DNA from: a virus
Virus record (IMG/VR): IMGVR_UViG_3300021485_000002
Coordinates: 1 to 41,112 of that record
Length of the DNA stretch: 41,112 bases
Direction: 5' to 3' (one strand)
The notes below the pieces were generated by a model. It worked only from the letters and a program-made list of their open reading frames with translations. It ran no database searches and was not told where the DNA came from. Position numbers and translations under genes: made by a program. Positions 36,568 to 41,112 of the stretch are shown one piece after another (positions within the stretch are counted from its first letter, which is position 1; each line of letters starts with the position of its first letter).

Positions 36568-39244
36568 AAAAATTTCGCTCAATATCACCGCGGCCGCTGA
36601 TGGCGCGGTGAAAGAGATAAAAAAGATCACCGCCGCCCAAGACGGGCTAAAAAAATCCGCAAGCGCCTTGCAAGATGAGCTCAGAGAGGCCAATCGCGCC
36701 GCCAAGGACATAGCAGGGCATAAAACACTGCAAAACGCTCACCGGCTCACTCAGAGCGAAATCGAGCACACCAAAAAACAATTGGTTGCCCTTGCGGACA
36801 AGCAAAAACAAAACATTCAGCTTACACAAGCCGAATCGGTCAAATTGGCGCAACACAAAAACGTTCTTGAGAATTTGAACGCCAAAAAATCTCAAGGCTT
36901 AACGCTGACCCTTTCGGAGCAAAACCGCCTCATCAAATCCAAGGCGGTTGTTTCTGAACTGACCGAAAAGAAAAGCTCGCTGTATAAGCTGACCGCGAAA
37001 GAGCAAAAGCAAGTCATTAGCTTAACCAAGCGCATGGATAAGCTCACCGCGCAAGAAAAGCAACAGAATACCGAATTAACCAAGCAAGCGGCCAAGCTCG
37101 ATAAAGCCGGCGTGAATACGCGCAATCTTTCGATGGCAAAAGACATTGCCAATCGTAAAGCGCAAAAAGCCGCGCAATTATTGGAGCGTGAAAACCGCTT
37201 GCTTGATCGTTCTAACAAGCTGCAAGCCAAGCGAAAAGATATGCTTGGCTCGATGCCTGATGCCAACCTTACCGCCGGCGTTTTGTTGGCCGGTGGTGCG
37301 GTGGCCGGTCGTCAGTCCATGACAAACCAATCAGATTTTATTGACGTCCAAAAAACCCTAAAGGCGGTCGATGAAAACGGCAATAGCCGGCAAATCAGCG
37401 AGGCGGAAACCGCCAAGGCGCGCGCCGACTTGAACGCGATTGCGGTCGATATGGCGGGGGTGAGTCAGTCGGATGTAATGAAAATCGCCGCCGGTGGTTC
37501 GCGAGGCGGGATCACGATTGATAAATTGCCGGAGTTTGTCCGCAATACCATCATGACCTCGACCGCGTGGGACATGACCGCGGAAGACGCGGCCAAGAAA
37601 GGCGCCGATTTGCGTAACTCGCTCGGTTACAAAGACGACGTATCCACCAAGGGCGTGGATGAAGGCATGATCAAATACATGCGCATGGCAAACCAAATCA
37701 ACACGATTGCCAACGATACGGATAACGTCGAGGCGCGGGATTTACTCGGGGTAATGAGCCGCCAAGGGGCAACGCTCATCAACTCCGGTTTTAGTAATGA
37801 CCAAGCGCTTGCGCTCTCCGGCGGCCTTTTGTCTAAGGGCGCGACCGAAGAACAGGCCGCCACCGCGGCGAAAAACATTTCGAAAGCATTAACTCGCGGA
37901 TTCTCCGCCAGTGATGCTCAAAAAGACGTGTTTCGCATGATTGGCATGAGTGCCGGCACGGTGGCGCAATCGACGCAAGACGACGCAATGGGCACCTTGC
38001 TCGATGTGTTGGACGGCGTCAAAGACCTAAACGCCGAAGACCAAGCCGCTGCGCTGAATGTGCTTTTCGGTGATGAAGCCGTGGGGCATGTTCAAAAGCT
38101 TTTAAATGATACCGATTCGCTAAGAGCGATTGAGTTACGCGCCCAAAAAGCCCGAAACGATTCGGTTAAAGCGGAATATGAACTTGTGGCAAGTTCCAAC
38201 GCGGCCAAGTACGAAGAAACCGCCAACGCCTTAAACAATTTCGCCATTGTCATGGGGGATCGCCTTTTGCCGATTGTTGAGCCGTTACGAGCCGGCTTAA
38301 CGGACGGCGTTATGGCGCTAACCGAATTCATGGCGGCGAATGAATGGGCGGGAACCGCCATTGCGACCGCCTCGGCGGCTGTGGTGGGGGGGATCGCGGT
38401 TTATAAAGCCTATCACGCGCTTAAATTTGCCAAGGGCTTGATTGGTATTGCCAAGGAAACCGCGGCACTCAATAAGGCCGCCAACGCGCGCGAGCGTTAC
38501 ACCCGTTCATTAAATCGTGAAGCCGTTGCCAATGAAAGCGGAGGGCGTCGAGGTGGCCGCGGTGGTCGCCGTCGTGGTCGTCGTGGCCGTGGTCGGGGTT
38601 TGTTGAAAGTCGGAACGGGATTGCTTGCCGGTGGTTTTGCGAGCTCAGCGTTTGCCGGTGATTCTATGGATGTGGCCGCCGATGGTGTGGGCGCTGTGGG
38701 GGATTTACTCGAAAACGCCCCGAAAGCCGGCGGCATGGTGAAAGGGTTAGCAAAAGGTGTTAGGCCGCTCGCCATGATTATGGATGGCGTCAGCGCTGCG
38801 GGGAGCTTAATCGACGGGGATTATCGCAGCGCGGCCGAAACGGGCGGCGGTTTCCTCGGTGGTATGGGCGGCGCCGCCGCGGGGGCGGCATTAGGCACAA
38901 TGATATTCCCAGGCGTGGGAACCGCGGTCGGCGCGGGGCTTGGTGGTTTGCTTGGAGACAATCTCGGCGCGGACTTATTCGCCGGCGCGTTTGATTGGTT
39001 TTCCTCCGAAGAGGTGCCCGACCATTCAGAGCAAATCATGATTGCTCAACAAAAAGAAGCGACCGCAAGACAAACGCCAGCAAGAAACGAGACGTTTGCC
39101 CCGCAAGTCATTTTGCAAGGGGGCGCAAGCTCAGAGCAAGACATGGAACTGCTTTTAGCCACATTGCGCGAGAAGTGGGACGAGTGGAACGCCGAGCGTG
39201 ACGCCGAATTGAATCAAGATCTTAAACATTCAATGGTGAGCTAA
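36560..39244 (+). CDS. Tail tape measure protein
   Basis: 894-residue protein that sets tail length, with a GTG start overlapping the frameshift product. Residues 1-230 are heptad-rich coiled coil (Lys/Gln/Leu). Residues 240-560 are the conserved TMP domain (DFIDVQKTLKAVDENG; AAGGSRGGITIDKLPEFV; SGGLLSKGATEEQA). A hydrophobic segment near 600-620 follows. An Arg/Gly-rich stretch (about 656-678) comes next, then a long Gly/Ala-rich zone (about 700-815) with GGFLGGMGGAAAG repeats typical of membrane-inserting TMP ends. For 894 residues a tail of roughly 130 nm would be expected (1.5 A per residue rule). Confidence 0.93.
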   Translation: MDRKISLNITAAADGAVKEIKKITAAQDGLKKSASALQDELREANRAAKDIAGHKTLQNAHRLTQSEIEHTKKQLVALADKQKQNIQLTQAESVKLAQHKNVLENLNAKKSQGLTLTLSEQNRLIKSKAVVSELTEKKSSLYKLTAKEQKQVISLTKRMDKLTAQEKQQNTELTKQAAKLDKAGVNTRNLSMAKDIANRKAQKAAQLLERENRLLDRSNKLQAKRKDMLGSMPDANLTAGVLLAGGAVAGRQSMTNQSDFIDVQKTLKAVDENGNSRQISEAETAKARADLNAIAVDMAGVSQSDVMKIAAGGSRGGITIDKLPEFVRNTIMTSTAWDMTAEDAAKKGADLRNSLGYKDDVSTKGVDEGMIKYMRMANQINTIANDTDNVEARDLLGVMSRQGATLINSGFSNDQALALSGGLLSKGATEEQAATAAKNISKALTRGFSASDAQKDVFRMIGMSAGTVAQSTQDDAMGTLLDVLDGVKDLNAEDQAAALNVLFGDEAVGHVQKLLNDTDSLRAIELRAQKARNDSVKAEYELVASSNAAKYEETANALNNFAIVMGDRLLPIVEPLRAGLTDGVMALTEFMAANEWAGTAIATASAAVVGGIAVYKAYHALKFAKGLIGIAKETAALNKAANARERYTRSLNREAVANESGGRRGGRGGRRRGRRGRGRGLLKVGTGLLAGGFASSAFAGDSMDVAADGVGAVGDLLENAPKAGGMVKGLAKGVRPLAMIMDGVSAAGSLIDGDYRSAAETGGGFLGGMGGAAAGAALGTMIFPGVGTAVGAGLGGLLGDNLGADLFAGAFDWFSSEEVPDHSEQIMIAQQKEATARQTPARNETFAPQVILQGGASSEQDMELLLATLREKWDEWNAERDAELNQDLKHSMVS

Positions 39245-39645
39245 TGAGTGAGCTTTTATTGATTGACGATCACATCTTTAACCCTGTGACCTCTCGAAAC
39301 CCTGTAGAGGGTATCGAGAGGACAACAGACGGCGGCTGGACAACGGTTGATACCATTCAGAACCCCAAACAAATCAAAAGCGCTCGCAAGCTCGATACGG
39401 GAAAAATTGATGTAGTGGCGTATAAGGGCGATGGCATGGAAGAGGCGCGCGCGCTTCGATTGATGGCTGATACCGATCAGCCCGTCATGATCACGCTTGG
39501 AACGGGAGAAAGTTGGGGGCAATGGACGATTAAAACCGTAACGACCAAGTACACCAAAATTAAAGAGCGGGGCATTTCTCAAGTGTTGAAAATTTCAATT
39601 TCAATAGAGGAGTATCGCCAGAATGCGCATTCAAGCACAAGGTAA
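39244..39645 (+). CDS. Tail protein, P2 gpU-like
   Basis: 133-residue protein overlapping the tape-measure stop (TAATG). The family pattern includes LLLIDDHIFNPVTSRNPVEGIERTTDGGW and a C-terminal part with GIKE-like RGISQVLKISISIEEY. gpU is needed for tail tip assembly around the spike. It overlaps gpX by 23 bases. Confidence 0.87.
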   Translation: MSELLLIDDHIFNPVTSRNPVEGIERTTDGGWTTVDTIQNPKQIKSARKLDTGKIDVVAYKGDGMEEARALRLMADTDQPVMITLGTGESWGQWTIKTVTTKYTKIKERGISQVLKISISIEEYRQNAHSSTR

Positions 39646-39835
39646 CGACACGGTAAACGACTTGCTTTTTCGTGAGTTAGGCACCGACGATGACCAAACC
39701 GAAGAGGCGTTTTATTTGTTAAATCCGACGATTAACACGCCGTTTCTTGAGCCGTTGCAATGGGTGAACCTACCCGAAAAACAAACCCCGTCGGAAACCG
39801 CCGACGATAAGCATGTGATCGAGGTGTGGGAATGA
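39623..39835 (+). CDS. Tail protein, P2 gpX-like (LysM-type)
   Basis: 70-residue protein with the gpX pattern: QAQGNDTVNDLLFRELG, then EEAFYLLNPTINTPFLEPLQWVNLPE. Tail X proteins have a LysM-like fold and help build the tail tip. It overlaps gpD by 4 bases (ATGA). Confidence 0.87.
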   Translation: MRIQAQGNDTVNDLLFRELGTDDDQTEEAFYLLNPTINTPFLEPLQWVNLPEKQTPSETADDKHVIEVWE

Positions 39836-40785
39836 TTGAACTTTCGGGCGTTTCCGCCGCGGTCATTATGGAAAACTTGATCCGGTGGCGCCTTTCTGAT
39901 GAAAGCGGCATGAGTGCCGACCGGCTTTCCCTCACGATTAACGCCGATGACATGAAATCACCGCCTTTAAAGGGCGGGGATGAAATCAAGGTGATATTAG
40001 GGGGAGAGAAACGAGGGGCGTTTAAGGCTTCGACGGTGTCGCTTAGCTTAAAGCCGGCGCGTGAGTGGGTAATTCAACTCTCGCCGGCTACGTTTCAACG
40101 TACCGACCCGCAAGGATGGCGAGAAAAACGCAAACGCACCTTTCCACCGGCCACGGTGGGCGATGTGGTGAAATCGGTCATGGTCAAACATGGCTACACC
40201 GTCCGAGTTGAGCCGGCACTCGCCGCCCTGCCAACCGATCACCTCAACCAAAACGAAGAAACCGACAAAGCATTTATTAGCCGCTTGGCGGAGGAATTCG
40301 ACGCTATCGCCAAGCCAATCAATGGTTTGTTTGTCTTTGGCACCAAAGGCAGCTTACAAAGTTTGTCAGGGGAAGCAAAAAAGCCGGTCACAATCACGCT
40401 TGATGATTTGAAAACCGGCACCGTGGACTTTCCGACCGATGATAATTTTAAAGGAGTGAAAGCCAGTTGGAGAGAATCGGCGACGGGGCGAAATGGCGAA
40501 ACCGTTATTGGTGGCGCCCCTTTTAGCCGCATGAAACAAACTTTTGCCAATGAAGCCGAGGCCGAGCGCAAAGCCGAGGCGGAATTAAAAAAAATATCCC
40601 GACATGGGCAAGTGTTCACCGGCTCGCTGAAAGGGCGCGCCGGCTTCTTTGCTGAATCGGTTTTAACCTTTGATGAGCCCGACGAAACGTTATTACTTGG
40701 CGCTTGGTCGCTCGATAAGGTGACGCATTCAGGAACGCGAACGGCGCACACCATACAATTCACAGCAACGAGGCCGAAAGGCTAA
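39832..40785 (+). CDS. Tail hub protein, P2 gpD-like
   Basis: 317-residue hub of the baseplate (Phage_GPD family), joining spike and tube. It begins MIELSGVSAAVIMENLIRWRLSDESGMSADRLSLTI, with the family pieces GGEKRGAFKASTVSL, TVGDVVKSVMVKHGY, LNQNEETDKAFISRLAEEFDA and a C-terminal LLLGAWSLDKVTHS. The start inside ATGA is preferred over the GTG two codons earlier. Last tail gene before lysis. Confidence 0.9.
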   Translation: MIELSGVSAAVIMENLIRWRLSDESGMSADRLSLTINADDMKSPPLKGGDEIKVILGGEKRGAFKASTVSLSLKPAREWVIQLSPATFQRTDPQGWREKRKRTFPPATVGDVVKSVMVKHGYTVRVEPALAALPTDHLNQNEETDKAFISRLAEEFDAIAKPINGLFVFGTKGSLQSLSGEAKKPVTITLDDLKTGTVDFPTDDNFKGVKASWRESATGRNGETVIGGAPFSRMKQTFANEAEAERKAEAELKKISRHGQVFTGSLKGRAGFFAESVLTFDEPDETLLLGAWSLDKVTHSGTRTAHTIQFTATRPKG

Positions 40786-40789
40786 ACAG

Positions 40790-41098
40790 ATGGAGGGGGC
40801 GAAAGCCTCTTTTTTTATGGCTAAAACTCGACTTTTTATTGGCGTTTTAATCGGAGTTATCGCGGCTTTTTACGTGGCTAGAGGGGAAAAGTTAACCGCA
40901 ACACTGGGAGGAATTACAGCATTTATGAGCGCAGTTTCTATCAATGAATGGGGCGTGATTGTGGGCATGGTTTCGGTGCCGATCTCGCTAGGCTTACAGT
41001 TCTATTTTAAGAAAAAAGATAGTGATGCGTTTCAAAAGGCGCTAGAGGGTGGCTTATCGCCGGAAATGGCTTTGAAAGCTAAGGATTCGAGCCTATGA
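40790..41098 (+). CDS. Putative holin, three membrane spans
   Basis: 102-residue membrane protein (or 93 from the ATG at 40817). Three hydrophobic segments (about 14-31, 37-51 and 54-72) and a charged C-terminus (KKKDSDAFQKALEGGLSPEMALKAK) give a class I-like holin topology. The endolysin follows immediately across the contig join. It should time lysis and collapse the membrane potential, releasing the SAR endolysin. The ATG at 40790 has a fair ribosome site (AAAGG, 8 bases). The second ATG lies just after the T run of a hairpin and has none. Two in-frame starts recall the holin/antiholin dual start of lambda S. Confidence 0.8.
   Translation: MEGAKASFFMAKTRLFIGVLIGVIAAFYVARGEKLTATLGGITAFMSAVSINEWGVIVGMVSVPISLGLQFYFKKKDSDAFQKALEGGLSPEMALKAKDSSL
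40794..40816 (+). terminator. Terminator-like hairpin over the holin start
   Basis: AGGGGGC-GAAA-GCCTCTT pairs (with two G-T pairs) and runs into T to 40816. It overlaps codons 2-9 of the longer holin frame, so it may both attenuate transcription and modulate start choice. Confidence 0.5.
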
Positions 41099-41112
41099 GT
41101 CGCTTAAAAAAA
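40986..41112. repeat. Terminal direct repeat, right copy (circular join)
   Basis: Identical to bases 1-127; see that entry. The sequence reads from the holin's last third into the first codons of the endolysin, which then continue at base 128. Confidence 0.95.

Noticed and set aside
1-41112. tRNA genes, CRISPR arrays, protelomerase/telomere palindrome
   Set aside because: No cloverleaf, no regularly spaced repeat-spacer pattern, and no protelomerase-like gene were seen. The 20-bp palindrome at 27510 is too short for the telomere sites of N15-like phages.

Overview
The window looks like the complete genome of one temperate, contractile-tailed bacteriophage with a plasmid-type maintenance region. 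Bases 1-127 are identical to bases 40986-41112, so the contig closes into a circle of about 40,985 bp; the join falls in the holin/endolysin genes. The structural genes combine a lambda-like head (GpA-type terminase, gpB-type portal, ClpP protease fused to the capsid protein) with a full P2-like tail. This combination is known from marine gammaproteobacterial phages of the VHML / VP882 / phiHAP-1 kind. A Vibrio-like or other marine gammaproteobacterial host is therefore plausible, but this is inference from architecture only.

Layout on the circle. (a) 21066 through 41098 and across the join to 1261, + strand: late genes for packaging, head, tail, holin, SAR endolysin and Rz/Rz1 spanins. (b) 1322-3858, - strand: small genes and a Dam-type methylase. 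(c) 3882-6102, - strand: an acquired-looking block of a PAPS-reductase-like gene broken by one amber codon, tightly followed by an ISL3-family transposase gene. (d) 6199-11216, + strand: accessory genes, including a HigBA toxin-antitoxin pair and about ten small unknown genes separated by hairpins. (e) 11349-12428, - strand: a three-gene regulatory operon whose last gene carries an apparent -1 frameshift. (f) 12429-14632: a replicon with a Rep protein, a structured leader and a downstream origin-like region with a DnaA-box-like site. (g) 14704-15879: tyrosine integrase. (h) 16482-18417: two small genes, then a ParA / small ParB-like partition pair flanked by repeats. (i) 18763-20681: repressor, a divergent regulator and a Q-like late regulator. 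(j) 20682-20874: probable late promoter followed by two terminators.

Control logic. A 20-bp dyad, ATGAATC-N6-GATTCAT, recurs in at least six promoter regions: the late promoter, integrase, replication block, switch region, HigBA and the 8977 operon. It is the best candidate operator of the master repressor at 18763-19323. That repressor keeps the fold of the self-cleaving LexA/CI family but appears to lack both catalytic residues (Ala and Arg replace Ser and Lys), so induction probably does not work by ordinary RecA-stimulated self-cleavage. Late genes appear to be controlled by antitermination: a Q-like gene sits directly before a promoter and two tandem terminators.

Most unusual points: the combination of rep, par and int; the dispersed operator set with an apparently non-cleavable repressor; a predicted A-AAA-AAG frameshift outside the tail genes; a second dispersed palindromic repeat of unknown role (four copies); and the amber-interrupted PAPS-reductase-like gene joined to a transposase without clear IS ends. 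Functional names come from recognising protein families by eye; no database search was run.
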